Below, piece by piece: positions 1 through 8,637 of a stretch of 64,000 nt of DNA; position 1 is the stretch's first letter, and every line of letters starts with the position of its first letter. The notes below the pieces were generated by a model. That model saw nothing but the letters and a program-made list of their open reading frames with translations, had not been told where the DNA came from and searched no databases. The translations under genes and the position numbers were made by a program. The DNA is from UBA964 sp037444685 (GTDB lineage: Bacteria; Pseudomonadota; Gammaproteobacteria; Steroidobacterales; Steroidobacteraceae), in contig JBBILX010000007.1 of assembly GCA_037444685.1 (NCBI GenBank), forward strand, positions 62,001 to 126,000, read 5' to 3'.

Positions 1-4
1 CAGC

Positions 5-772
5 CTACCGTAGCCGACCGATCGGTCCAATAGTCGGAGCGCGACGCCGGGACCTCCGCTGGATCCTGGCTGGCCCGTCGACCACCCGGCGGATCACGAG
101 ATCCATCATTGCGTCGATCCGGCGCCAGTCGGCCTCGAGATCGAGCCTGAGGCCGAAGTAGCGCGGGGCGGTCCGGGAGCGCAGGCACAGGTAGCAGACT
201 GCCGCATAGAGCAGCAACTGCAACGCGACGACCTCCTCGCGGTCGTACTCCTCTGGCCGGCTGAAAAGGCGCACGAGGCTGCGTCCATGCGCCGCACGCA
301 CCCGATCGAGCGCGCGAGTCAAGGCAGTCTGTTGCAGCAGCTCGCCGCCGAGCAGCTCCAGCGTGCGCGGACGGGAACGCAGCGCCCGTGCATAACGCTG
401 GTAGTTCCGCGCCAACTGTTCGCTCGTCGACAGACGGGCGTAGCCAGCCGCATCCTCGCCAAGCAGCTCGGAGTCGCTCGGTAACAGATCGCTGCGCTCG
501 GCCCACGCGGCGGCGAGTCCCTCGAGGCCGCCGAAGTAGGCATACAGCAGTGACTTGCCAACGCCGGCCCGCCGCACGACGCCATTCACGGAGACGCGGT
601 GAGCGCCCTTTTCCTGCAGAAGCTGGTCGAACGCCTCGACGAGCGCTCGCTCCTTGCCGGTGCGGTCGCGCGCCCAGCGTGGTGCCGCGGAAGCCTGGCG
701 TGGGCGACGGCCCACGACGGCGTCCCGCCGCGACTTCGGTCGACTTGTGTGCTGGCGCGACATGCGCGCCAC
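5..772 (-). CDS. TetR/AcrR family transcriptional regulator
   Basis: A 255-residue protein with an N-terminal TetR-type helix-turn-helix at about residues 39-88, recognisable by the VGKSLLYAYFGG recognition-helix region. The C-terminal ligand domain is all-helical and rich in Leu and Arg. The first 35 residues are basic and low in complexity. The longest start is GTG at 772, but an in-frame ATG at 763 is preceded by a TATAGT hexamer (778-773), so the true start may be 763 with a very short leader. It is divergent from the thpR-like gene with only 37 bp between them, so it may control that gene or itself. The ligand cannot be read from the sequence. Confidence 0.85.
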   Translation of the reverse strand: MARMSRQHTSRPKSRRDAVVGRRPRQASAAPRWARDRTGKERALVEAFDQLLQEKGAHRVSVNGVVRRAGVGKSLLYAYFGGLEGLAAAWAERSDLLPSDSELLGEDAAGYARLSTSEQLARNYQRYARALRSRPRTLELLGGELLQQTALTRALDRVRAAHGRSLVRLFSRPEEYDREEVVALQLLLYAAVCYLCLRSRTAPRYFGLRLDLEADWRRIDAMMDLVIRRVVDGPARIQRRSRRRAPTIGPIGRLR

Positions 773-809
773 ACTATATGCGCGGCGTCCAGCAGGCTAC
801 AGTCGCGCG

Positions 810-1316
810 ATGTCACACGTCCGAATCTTCTACGCGCTCTGGCCCGAGGCGGCCGAGACGCAGGCGCTCGCCGCGTCCTGCCGAGCGCTTTTTCCGCTCG
901 CCGGTCGACCCGTCGACGCGCGCGACCACCACGTGACGCTCGCCTTCGTCGGCCATGTCGAGGCCGCGAGGCTGAGCGCCTTTCTCGAGCTGGCGGGGCC
1001 GATCGAGCCCGTCACGCTCGAGTTCAACCGGCTCGAGCACTGGGTCAAGCCGCGCGTGCTCGTGGCCACGACCAGCGACGTTCCGGTGACGATGCGGACA
1101 GTCGTCGAAAGGCTCTGGCATCGGCTGGACCGTCTCGGCATCGCTCGCGACCCGCGTCCACTGCGACCGCACGTGACACTCGCGCGCGAGGTCGGCCACT
1201 GGCGCGCCGAGCGGACCTGGACGCCGGTGATCTGGCATGCCCATCGCATAAGGCTCGTGGAATCACACCCGCAGCAGATTCCCCGTTATTGTCCGCTTGA
1301 CGGTTGGATGACATGA
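810..1316 (+). CDS. thpR: RNA 2',3'-cyclic phosphodiesterase (2'-5' RNA ligase family)
   Basis: A 168-residue protein of the 2H phosphoesterase superfamily. It has the two diagnostic HxT motifs, H41-V-T43 (in HHVTLAFVG) and H121-V-T123 (in RPHVTLARE), at the spacing usual for ThpR/LigT proteins. The family hydrolyses RNA 2',3'-cyclic phosphates to 2'-phosphomonoesters and can reversibly join tRNA halves in vitro. The ATG at 810 was chosen because it begins MSHVRIFYALWP, which matches the usual N-terminus; the upstream in-frame extension is Arg-rich and overlaps the divergent tetR gene. The protein has no signal peptide and should be cytoplasmic. Confidence 0.85.
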   Translation: MSHVRIFYALWPEAAETQALAASCRALFPLAGRPVDARDHHVTLAFVGHVEAARLSAFLELAGPIEPVTLEFNRLEHWVKPRVLVATTSDVPVTMRTVVERLWHRLDRLGIARDPRPLRPHVTLAREVGHWRAERTWTPVIWHAHRIRLVESHPQQIPRYCPLDGWMT

Positions 1317-1356
1317 CACTGGTATGCTCAGTGCTGGAGTCCACGGAGGAGAGTCC

Positions 1357-2115
1357 ATGAAGTCGAGCCGGTTCATCGCACCGCCGTTGCTGGCCGCGGT
1401 ACCCCTCGCTGCACCTGTTGCTGCGCAGGTTGCCTCGACGCCCAGGGAGATCGCCACGGACGGTCGCATTGTGCTCGGGCCGCCGATCACTCCGAATCAG
1501 GTGCGCAGCCCGAATCATCCGCGCTTTCCCCCCGGCTGGACCTGCGCGGAATGCCACGACGTGTCATTCGGCACGGACTTCGTGTCGACCGCGAGCCGCC
1601 AGTACTGGAACAACTATTCGCGACTCGCGAACGACGCGATCTGGGAGCGCATCGTCAAGTTCCTACCTGGTCGAGAGCGATTCGTGATGGCGACGGTATA
1701 CAGGAACCGCCCTACCAATACGACCATCGATCTCGTGCTCGACAAGGACGAAAAGGTCTTCTATGCCGTTTCCGAGAAGGGCACGGAGAAGCTCTTCCAT
1801 CTGCGTCGCAATCCGCACATCAGCGCGGTGCGCGCCGACGGCTGGACGGTCGCCGCCGGCGGCGCCAGGCAGTGGATCAGTGTGCAGATCGCCGGCACCT
1901 CCGAGGTGATCACCGCGCAGGACCCGCGCTTCCTGCCGATTCTCAGGAAGTATCAGCTCGTCCGTATCTCGGAGGAGCGCGCCGTGCGGCGCTTCGACAT
2001 CCAGCGGATCACGCCGCAGGACATCGTCTACTTCGACACGACACTGCTGGCGGAGGGCTACTCGGCCTACCAGTACTGGAACCGTGACGGCAGGCAGGAG
2101 CCGCGCCGCAAGTGA
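1357..2115 (+). CDS. Exported split-barrel (PPOX-like) protein with a haem-c CxxCH motif
   Basis: A 252-residue protein. The ATG at 1357 follows a GGAGGAGAG ribosome-binding site and starts a clear Sec signal peptide (residues 1-24, ending APVAAQ). After it comes a single C63-A-E-C66-H67 motif, the signature for covalent haem c attachment in the periplasm. From about residue 105 the sequence (RERFVMATVYRN, then alternating beta segments) resembles the pyridoxamine-phosphate-oxidase-like split beta-barrel, which normally binds flavin or F420. A distal Met or His haem ligand cannot be assigned. The stop overlaps the GTG start of the following transporter by 4 nt, so the two are probably translated together. 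The split-barrel assignment is from sequence impression; the CxxCH and signal peptide are directly visible. Confidence 0.6.
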   Translation: MKSSRFIAPPLLAAVPLAAPVAAQVASTPREIATDGRIVLGPPITPNQVRSPNHPRFPPGWTCAECHDVSFGTDFVSTASRQYWNNYSRLANDAIWERIVKFLPGRERFVMATVYRNRPTNTTIDLVLDKDEKVFYAVSEKGTEKLFHLRRNPHISAVRADGWTVAAGGARQWISVQIAGTSEVITAQDPRFLPILRKYQLVRISEERAVRRFDIQRITPQDIVYFDTTLLAEGYSAYQYWNRDGRQEPRRK

Positions 2116-3803
2116 TCGCTGCCGCCGGACGGCCTCCCGTCGACCATCACCACGCCACCGAGACCGGCATCGGTCGCGCGCATCGCCGCGTGATCTTCGC
2201 CGCCTCGCTCGGTACCGTGTTCGAGTGGTACGACTTCTACCTGTACGGCGCGCTGTCGTCGATCATTGCGAGGCAGTTCTTCTCGGGCGTCGATGAGACG
2301 ACGGGCTTCATCTTCGCGCTGCTCGCGTTCGCCGCCGGCTTCTTCGTCCGGCCTTTTGGTGCGGTCGTCTTCGGACGGCTTGGCGATCTCGTCGGCCGCA
2401 AGCACACGTTCCTCATCACGATCGTCATCATGGGCGGAGCGACGTTCCTCGTCGGTTGCCTGCCCGCCTATGAGTCGATCGGCGTCACTGCGCCGATCCT
2501 GCTGATCGTCCTGCGCCTCGCCCAGGGGCTCGCGCTCGGCGGTGAATACGGTGGCGCCGTCGTCTACGTGGCCGAGCATGCGCCATTCGGCAAGCGTGGG
2601 CTCTATACGAGCTGGATACAGACGACGGCGACACTTGGCCTTTTCCTGTCGCTGCTCGTGATCCTCGCGACACGGCTCGTGCTCGGCGATCGGTTTGATG
2701 CCTGGGGCTGGCGCATCCCCTTCCTGCTCTCTGCGGTGCTGCTCGCGATCTCGGTCTACATCCGCCTGCAACTCGACGAATCGCCGGTGTTCCGCCAGAT
2801 GAAGGAGGAAGGCAGGCTCTCGCGCGCGCCTTTGCGCGAAGCATTCGGCCAATGGCGGAATCTTCGCATCGTGCTGCTGGCGCTGCTTGGCGCCACTGCC
2901 GGCCAGGCTGTGGTCTGGTATGGCGGCCAATTCTATGCGCTGTTCTTCCTCGAGAAGATCCTTCAGCTCGCAGCCCGCGAGGCCAACCTCGTCATCGCTG
3001 CCGCGCTCCTGATCGGCACGCCGTTCTTCGTGTTGTTCGGAGTCCTGTCGGACCGCATCGGCCGAAAGCCCGTGGTCCTCGGCGGTTGCGCGCTCGCCGC
3101 GCTGACCTATTTCCCCGCATTCGAAGCGCTCACCCTTTTCGGCAATCCGGCCCTCGCCGCCGCACGACAAGCCGCACCTGTCTCGGTCGTGGCCGACCCT
3201 GCGGACTGCTCCTTCCAGTTCGATCCGGTTGGGCGCAGGGTCTTCGACCGTTCCTGCGACGTTGCCAAGTCGGCGCTGGCGCGTGCCGGGATTCCCTATG
3301 ACAACGAGCCCGCCGAAGCGGGTGCGACGGCCCGGGTGCTCATCGGGCGTGCCGAGGACGCAGTCGTGATCGAGGGGTTCGATGGCCGCGGGCTGGACCG
3401 ATCGGAGTTTCGGGCAGCCAGTGCTGAGTTCGACCGTCAACTGCGCCGGGCACTAGCCGAAGCGGGCTACCCCGAGAAGGCCGACATGCGCACCGTCGAC
3501 TATCCGATGCTCGTGCTCGTCTGCAGCTGGCTCGTGCTGCTCGTGACGATGGTCTACGGGCCAATCGCCGCATGGCTGGTGGAGCTGTTCCCCGCGCAGA
3601 TCCGCTACACCTCGATGTCACTGCCCTATCACATCGGTAACGGCTGGTTCGGCGGCTTCCTGCCAGTCACCTCTTTCGCGATCGTCACCGCAACCGGCGA
3701 CATCTATGCCGGGCTCTGGTACCCGATCGCGATTGCTGCGACGACGCTCGTGATCGGTCTGATCTGGCTGCCCGAAACGCGCGACCGTCACGTCACGCAC
3801 TGA
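2112..3803 (+). CDS. MHS-family MFS transporter with a large loop insertion
   Basis: A 563-residue major facilitator. FEWYDFYLYG (about 37-46), the loop 2-3 motif GRLGDLVGRK (88-97) and LRLAQGLALGGEYGGA (134-149) are typical of the metabolite:H+ symporter group that imports organic acids, alpha-ketoglutarate, proline or shikimate. Between the helix ending near residue 343 and the one starting near 463 there is a hydrophilic insertion of about 120 residues containing two cysteines (C366, C382), which would face the periplasm if topology is conserved. Normal MHS proteins are about 430 residues. The GTG start sits in a GTGA overlap with the preceding haem-motif gene. The substrate is unknown; the pairing suggests the two act on the same compound. 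Confidence 0.85.
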   Translation: MIAAAGRPPVDHHHATETGIGRAHRRVIFAASLGTVFEWYDFYLYGALSSIIARQFFSGVDETTGFIFALLAFAAGFFVRPFGAVVFGRLGDLVGRKHTFLITIVIMGGATFLVGCLPAYESIGVTAPILLIVLRLAQGLALGGEYGGAVVYVAEHAPFGKRGLYTSWIQTTATLGLFLSLLVILATRLVLGDRFDAWGWRIPFLLSAVLLAISVYIRLQLDESPVFRQMKEEGRLSRAPLREAFGQWRNLRIVLLALLGATAGQAVVWYGGQFYALFFLEKILQLAAREANLVIAAALLIGTPFFVLFGVLSDRIGRKPVVLGGCALAALTYFPAFEALTLFGNPALAAARQAAPVSVVADPADCSFQFDPVGRRVFDRSCDVAKSALARAGIPYDNEPAEAGATARVLIGRAEDAVVIEGFDGRGLDRSEFRAASAEFDRQLRRALAEAGYPEKADMRTVDYPMLVLVCSWLVLLVTMVYGPIAAWLVELFPAQIRYTSMSLPYHIGNGWFGGFLPVTSFAIVTATGDIYAGLWYPIAIAATTLVIGLIWLPETRDRHVTH

Positions 3804-3817
3804 GCGCCATACCCCTT

Positions 3818-5101
3818 TCAGACGTCCTCGACCTCGCTGCCCGAGCGGATGTTCGGCAACACGAGCGCGGCGAGCGCCGAAACCACGAGTAACGGCGCGA
3901 TCGTCCATGTGAAAGTCCATTGCCAGCCCTTTGCGGCGACGACAAGCGGCACGATGCTCGGGAACACCGCAAAGCCGACGCTGAGTGGCGCCGATCCGCA
4001 GACCGAGTAACTCGTCGTGCGCATCCGGGTCGGATAGAGATCGGCCAGCAGCGCGCCGACGACCGCGTTGCTGCCGTAGAAGAACGCTCCGGTCAGCGAG
4101 AACAGCGCGAGATCATGCCATCGCAGTTGCGGCAGCCATACCAGCGCCACGAGCGCGCCGGCGCCAAGCACGCACCAGATCGCGAAGGTGTTGCGTCGCG
4201 TGATCACGTACTCGCCGACGAAGGCAGCGGCGAGATAACCCAGGATCGCGATGCCGTTCGACCAGCCGACGAGCGCCGTCGCGTCGGCGGCCGTGTAGCC
4301 ACGGACCTCCATGAAGTAGGTCGGAAAGAAGAAGGCGGTGCCGGCGTAGGCGCTACCGAAAGACAGGAACAGCGCGATCGAGGCGATCGAGCGGATCCGA
4401 TATTTCGCGCCGAAAAGCTCGCGCACGAGCCCGGCCTCGAAGGCTTTCGGCCGGTTCCGGACGCGCGCGGCCGCAACGGCCTCGAAACGACGACTCTCCG
4501 GTAAGCGCCAGGCAATCAGGAACGCAAGAGGCACGACCGCAAAGGCGATCAGGAAGATCGACCTCCAGCCACTCGCCTCGAGCAGCGGCGCGGCGATCAG
4601 CGCGGCGAGGAACCAGCCGAGCGGGTAGCCGCACTGCAGGACGCCCATCAGCACGCCGCGCAGGTGAGGCGGGGCGGATTCGGCGACGTAGGCCGCCGTG
4701 ATCGGCGCGAGGCCGGCCGCGAGCCCGAACGCCAGCGCACGCAGGATCGTCAGCTGCGTCAGATCGCCGACCATGCCGTGCAGGCCGACGAACAGCGCGG
4801 AGGCCGCGAGCAGCCCGCCGAGTGTCCAGCGCCGGCCCCAGCTGTCGGCGGCCAGTCCCGCGAACACGACCATCACAGCCGCCGCCATGAAGCCGACCGA
4901 CAGGATGAGACCGATGGCCTCGAGTCCGACCTGGAACTCGGCCACGATGCCCGGCACCGCGTAGCCAAAGAGTGACTGATCGAGGTTGCTGACCGCCCAG
5001 GCGAACAGGCAGAACGCGAGGATCGTCACCCACTCGCGGTTCGCAGGTGCGCGCACGGCCGGCGCGGCGCCCGGGTTGTCGTCAGCGCCGGAACAAGCCA
5101 A
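3818..5101 (-). CDS. MFS transporter, aromatic-acid:H+ symporter-like
   Basis: A 427-residue protein with twelve predicted membrane helices and the MFS loop motif GLAADSWGRRWTLGG near residues 81-95. Features such as NLDQSLFGYAVPGI in helix 1 and LAPITAAYVAESAPPHLRG after helix 4 fit the AAHS/sialate-type subgroup for organic anions. The start shown is TTG at 5101, overlapping the end of the upstream ybhB-like gene by 20 nt. No better start precedes the first helix, although a GTG a few codons into WVTILAF is possible. It is convergent with the MHS transporter with 14 bp between stops. The substrate cannot be read from the sequence. Confidence 0.8.
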   Translation of the reverse strand: MACSGADDNPGAAPAVRAPANREWVTILAFCLFAWAVSNLDQSLFGYAVPGIVAEFQVGLEAIGLILSVGFMAAAVMVVFAGLAADSWGRRWTLGGLLAASALFVGLHGMVGDLTQLTILRALAFGLAAGLAPITAAYVAESAPPHLRGVLMGVLQCGYPLGWFLAALIAAPLLEASGWRSIFLIAFAVVPLAFLIAWRLPESRRFEAVAAARVRNRPKAFEAGLVRELFGAKYRIRSIASIALFLSFGSAYAGTAFFFPTYFMEVRGYTAADATALVGWSNGIAILGYLAAAFVGEYVITRRNTFAIWCVLGAGALVALVWLPQLRWHDLALFSLTGAFFYGSNAVVGALLADLYPTRMRTTSYSVCGSAPLSVGFAVFPSIVPLVVAAKGWQWTFTWTIAPLLVVSALAALVLPNIRSGSEVEDV

Positions 5102-5582
5102 TCAGCTTCGCGCTCGCGAGCGTGTTGTGGTTGAGCTGGAAACCTACGATGGCGCAGGAGGTGTCGGAGGTGACCGGCAGCTCCTTCACGGCGACGGCGT
5201 GCACCGTGAAGATGTACCGGTGCACGTTCGATCCCGGTGGCGGACAGGGGCCGCCGTAGCCGGGCTTGCCGAAGTCGGTGCGGATCTCGAGGGCACCCTT
5301 TGGCATCTTACCGCTGGCCGGGTTGCCGGCGCCGAGCGGCAGCGACATGACGTTCGCGGGTATGTTGACGACCATCCAGTGCCAGAAGCCGCTGCCGGTC
5401 GGCGCATCCGGGTCGTAGCAGCTGACTGCGAAACTCTGGGTGCCCGCCGGCGCGCCGCTCCAGCTCAGCTGCGGCGAGAGGTTGCCACCGCTGCAGCCGA
5501 AGCCGAAGTCGCTCGACAGAACGTGATCCATCTTGAGCATTTCGCCGTCGGCGAAGCTCTCGCTCGTCAGCTTCATGGTCAT
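5082..5582 (-). CDS. YbhB/YbcL family Raf kinase inhibitor-like (PEBP) protein
   Basis: A 166-residue phosphatidylethanolamine-binding-protein-fold protein. The two conserved ligand-pocket signatures are present: YDPDAPTGSGFWHWMVVNI near residues 56-74 and GYGGPCPPPGSNVHRY near 108-123. There is no signal peptide, so it should be cytoplasmic like E. coli YbhB. Bacterial members are structurally known but their physiological ligand is not settled. The start ATG at 5582 has an AGGAGG-type site a few bases upstream. The gene overlaps the 5' end of the downstream MFS gene on the same strand, which suggests a two-gene transcript, and it is divergent from the outer-membrane-like gene at 5630. Confidence 0.88.
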   Translation of the reverse strand: MTMKLTSESFADGEMLKMDHVLSSDFGFGCSGGNLSPQLSWSGAPAGTQSFAVSCYDPDAPTGSGFWHWMVVNIPANVMSLPLGAGNPASGKMPKGALEIRTDFGKPGYGGPCPPPGSNVHRYIFTVHAVAVKELPVTSDTSCAIVGFQLNHNTLASAKLIGLFRR

Positions 5583-5629
5583 GTATCGTCCTCCTCACAG
5601 CCAAGGTTCGAACGGGAGCGGTCAGTATA

Positions 5630-6700
5630 GTGCGATCCCCGCGACGCTTTGTCCCGACGCTGCTTGCCGCTGCAGTCCTGGCCGGCCTGGCCGCGCCATC
5701 GATGGCTCAGCCGGCCGAACAGCCGCTGCGCAATGATCCGTGCCAGCCCGCCGCCACTGGCGACGAGGCGCGGATCGATCGGATGCGGCGTGGAGTCGCC
5801 GGCCGGGTCTGCGGGGCCGCCCGCTGGTTCGACGGCCTGTTTGGTGATGCGCGCGAGCACGCCGACGCCTATGGCAGCAGCTATGGCCGCCTCGGCGCTG
5901 CGCTGAACTGGGATGAACTCGATGACGCGCAGCTCCAGGGACGGTTCCGCGCGCGGCTCGCACTGCCGGCGCTCGGCGAGCGCTTCAATGCCGAGATCGG
6001 CCGCGACGACCGTGAAACCTACGTCGACGACAGCTACGACGGCGCCGCGTTCCTGCCCGGCTCGTTCTCCGACGACCGTTATGCGCAATGGCGGGCGGGA
6101 GTCGCTTTCCTGGCCCGCTCTGCGCCCCGAAGCGTGTTCGACATCGGCGCCGGGCTCGAGCTCGATACGCCACTCAATCCGTACGTCCGCGCGCGGCTCC
6201 GCTACTTCCTCGCTCCGGCGGAGCGGGTCCTCGTGACCTTGCGCGGCACCGGCTTCTGGGAAAACGATCAGGGTGTCGGTTTGACGCTCGGCGCCGACAC
6301 CGACTGGTCTCTCGACGACGGGCTCTTGCTGCGGTTCGCCCAGACGGCGACGGTCGCGGAGGTCACGGCGGGCGCGCGCTGGCGCAGCCGCCTGTCACTC
6401 TACCAGGCTCTCGATGCGCGCAGCGCGCTGCGCTACGAAGCGTCGATCCAGGGCCAGACCGACGGCGTGCAGCCGGATTATCGCGGACTGCGGCTCACCT
6501 ATCGGCGCAGCGTCTGGCGCGAGTGGCTGTTCCTCGAGCTCTCCGCGCGCTTCTTCTCGGCCGACGACCCCGACCCGGCGCGCCGCTGCAGTCGCTGCGT
6601 CGGCGCCAGCGTCGGCTTCGAGATGATGTTCGGCGACAAGTACGATCGATGGCTCGCGCGGACCGCGAGCGATGGGGCAGTCGACGAATCCGCGCCCTAG
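5630..6700 (+). CDS. Exported, probable outer-membrane beta-barrel protein of unknown function
   Basis: A 356-residue protein with a signal peptide (residues 1-26, cleavage after PSMAQ). The rest alternates short aromatic and acidic beta segments such as ARLRYFLAPAERVLVTLRG and WLFLELSARFFSADD, the pattern of an outer-membrane barrel. A CSRC pair lies near residue 322. The start is GTG at 5630 with no strong ribosome-binding site. The gene is divergent from the ybhB-like gene (47 bp) and ends 4 bp into the convergent CDGSH gene. I do not recognise a specific family, so no role is assigned. Confidence 0.6.
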   Translation: MRSPRRFVPTLLAAAVLAGLAAPSMAQPAEQPLRNDPCQPAATGDEARIDRMRRGVAGRVCGAARWFDGLFGDAREHADAYGSSYGRLGAALNWDELDDAQLQGRFRARLALPALGERFNAEIGRDDRETYVDDSYDGAAFLPGSFSDDRYAQWRAGVAFLARSAPRSVFDIGAGLELDTPLNPYVRARLRYFLAPAERVLVTLRGTGFWENDQGVGLTLGADTDWSLDDGLLLRFAQTATVAEVTAGARWRSRLSLYQALDARSALRYEASIQGQTDGVQPDYRGLRLTYRRSVWREWLFLELSARFFSADDPDPARRCSRCVGASVGFEMMFGDKYDRWLARTASDGAVDESAP

Positions 6701-7158
6701 GAGTGCGTCTTTCGCGGCGGCACCTCGCCTTCTGCACGGAAACCGTTCCGCTTGTGGGTGCCATCGCAGAACGGCTTGCGCCTCGAGTCGCCACAGCGGC
6801 AAAGCCAGAGCTGCTTCGCGCAGCCGAGGCGCTCGCCCGCGTCCGATCTGACCTCCACGGCACCGTCGAGGCGCAGCGGCCCATCCTGGATCGGGTGCAC
6901 GTCGAGCACGCCGTTGGCCAGACAGTCGGCGGCGGCATCGAGACCCTCGGCCGTTCCCGGTGCGCGGAAGCCGCAGCGCAGGTGGCTACCGTCGCAAAAC
7001 GGCTTGGTGGCCGAATCGCCACAGCGGCACAGGTTCGCGGCATTGCCGATCGGCACACCGGCCAAGGCAAGCCCACCTGTCAATTCGAGCGGGCCGTCCT
7101 CACGCAGAGTCAGCGTGTTCGCATCGCCCGCTGCATCCGGGTGCTGCCGTGCACTCAC
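6697..7158 (-). CDS. Tandem CDGSH iron-sulfur domain protein
   Basis: A 153-residue protein with two complete CDGSH cluster sites: C44, C46, C55, H59 (CRCGDSATKPFCDGSH) and C120, C122, C131, H135 (CRCGDSRRKPFCDGTH). Each 3Cys-1His set binds a [2Fe-2S] cluster, as in mitoNEET-type proteins, and the double arrangement resembles the CISD3/MiNT class. No membrane anchor is seen. The GTG start at 7158 was chosen because it forms a GTGA overlap with the stop of the upstream CNNM/CorC gene; residues encoded further upstream are non-conserved and lie inside that gene. Likely role: cytoplasmic electron or cluster transfer. The link to the transporter is inference from coupling. Confidence 0.87.
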   Translation of the reverse strand: MSARQHPDAAGDANTLTLREDGPLELTGGLALAGVPIGNAANLCRCGDSATKPFCDGSHLRCGFRAPGTAEGLDAAADCLANGVLDVHPIQDGPLRLDGAVEVRSDAGERLGCAKQLWLCRCGDSRRKPFCDGTHKRNGFRAEGEVPPRKTHS

Positions 7159-8486
7159 GACTGAGCGCCATCCGGCGGTCGCTTGAGCACGCGCACGCGC
7201 GCGGTGCGCACCGTGTTTTCCGCCGTCGCGACCACCTCGATCGCATAGTCGCCGATGCGCAGCGAGGTTCCCTGCTCTGGAATGGCCTCGAGGTGTTCGA
7301 CGATCAGGCCGGAGAGCGTCTTGGGTCCATCCGTCGGCAGCTTCCACTTCATCGCGCGATTGATCGAGCGGATACTCGCAGACCCGGTGACGAGGAAGCT
7401 GCCGTCGGATTCGCGCAGCACACTGCGATGACCCGCCGCTGCCGGATCGGTCGTGAACTCACCGACGATCTCCTCGAGCAGATCCTCGAGCGTGATCAGG
7501 CCCTGGATGTCGCCGTACTCATCGACGACGAAGCCGAGCCTGCGGCGATCACGCTGAAAGTTGAGAAGCTGGGCGTTCAGCGAGGTGCCCTCGGGAACGA
7601 AGTGCGCTTCGCGCTGAGCGGCGATCTCGCGCAACATCTCTCGAGTCAACCGACCACGCGCGAGCTCGTTGGCGACACGCTTCATGTGCAGCACGCCGAT
7701 CAACCGGTCCAGCTCGCCCTCGTAAACGGGCAGCCGGGTGTGGCGGGTCTCGCGCAGCTGCTCGAGGATGTCGCTCCAGTCCGCGGTGATGTCGATGCCG
7801 ACCACCTCGCTGCGCGGGATCATGATGTCGTCGACGGTGATGCGCTCGAGGTCGAGTATGCCCATCAGCATCTGCTGGTGACTGCTCGGTATCATGGCGC
7901 CCGCCTCGGCTACCACCGTGCGCAGCTCCTCGCGCGACAGCATGGTCTGCTGCGCCTGCTGGTCGACGCGCAGCCCGACGAGCAGCAGCATCGCGTTGGT
8001 GATGCGATTGACCGCCCAGACCGCGGGATAGAGCATCCACTGGAGCGCCGTGTAGAGATAAGCCGAGGCCATGGCGATCGGTCTCGGGTGCAGCGCCCCA
8101 TAGGTCTTGGGGCCGACCTCGCAGAACACGAGCATCACGAGCGTCAGCAAGCCGGCGCCAAGCGCCACCCACTCCTCGCCGTAGACTTCGAGGACGATGA
8201 TCGCCACGAGCGTTGCCGCAACGTTGTTCACGAGATTGTTGCCGATCAGGATCAGTCCGATCAGCCGGTCGGGCCGCGCCAGCAGACGCTCTGCGAGGAC
8301 GGCACCGCGGTGACCCTGCTGTGCCAGCGTGCGCAACCGGTACCGATTCACGCTCATCAGCGCCGTCTCAGTGCCAGAGAAGAAAGCGGAAAGAACGAGG
8401 CAGAGCGCCAAAAGGCACAGCAACAGGACTATGTGAGGGTCTGGCACGCTTCGCTCGACCGGGGCGCCGGGACGGCGCCGACCCAT
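7155..8486 (-). CDS. CNNM/CorC (HlyC) family membrane protein, probable Mg2+/Co2+ efflux
   Basis: A 443-residue protein with a DUF21/CNNM membrane domain in residues 15-185 (SAFFSGTETALMSVNRYRL and IGNNLVNNVAATL are signature segments). A CBS-domain pair follows at about 215-340 (VDDIMIPRSEVVGID; GFVVDEYGDIQGLITLEDLLEE), then a CorC_HlyC domain at about 360-440. The family is implicated in Mg2+ or Co2+ export, with the CBS pair sensing Mg-ATP. It resembles E. coli YfjD/CorB more than the soluble CorC. The tandem CDGSH gene begins inside its stop codon. A GTG at 8450, just before the first helix, is an alternative start. Confidence 0.88.
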   Translation of the reverse strand: MGRRRPGAPVERSVPDPHIVLLLCLLALCLVLSAFFSGTETALMSVNRYRLRTLAQQGHRGAVLAERLLARPDRLIGLILIGNNLVNNVAATLVAIIVLEVYGEEWVALGAGLLTLVMLVFCEVGPKTYGALHPRPIAMASAYLYTALQWMLYPAVWAVNRITNAMLLLVGLRVDQQAQQTMLSREELRTVVAEAGAMIPSSHQQMLMGILDLERITVDDIMIPRSEVVGIDITADWSDILEQLRETRHTRLPVYEGELDRLIGVLHMKRVANELARGRLTREMLREIAAQREAHFVPEGTSLNAQLLNFQRDRRRLGFVVDEYGDIQGLITLEDLLEEIVGEFTTDPAAAGHRSVLRESDGSFLVTGSASIRSINRAMKWKLPTDGPKTLSGLIVEHLEAIPEQGTSLRIGDYAIEVVATAENTVRTARVRVLKRPPDGAQS

Positions 8487-8637
8487 TCATTCTAGGGACT
8501 GACCGCGGCAAGGCAAATCGACGCCGCTGCGCCTCGCCGGCGTCGTTCGAGTCTGCGGACGTACCGCCCGGGCACCGCTCGGTGATCCGCAGCGCAGCGC
8601 GCTGGCCAACCGGCCTGGCAGATGGTAAGACGACGCG

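Noticed and set aside
2067..3440. A 457-codon minus-strand open frame opposite the MHS transporter
   Set aside because: Extremely charged, low complexity and antisense to a clear transporter; no supporting motif.
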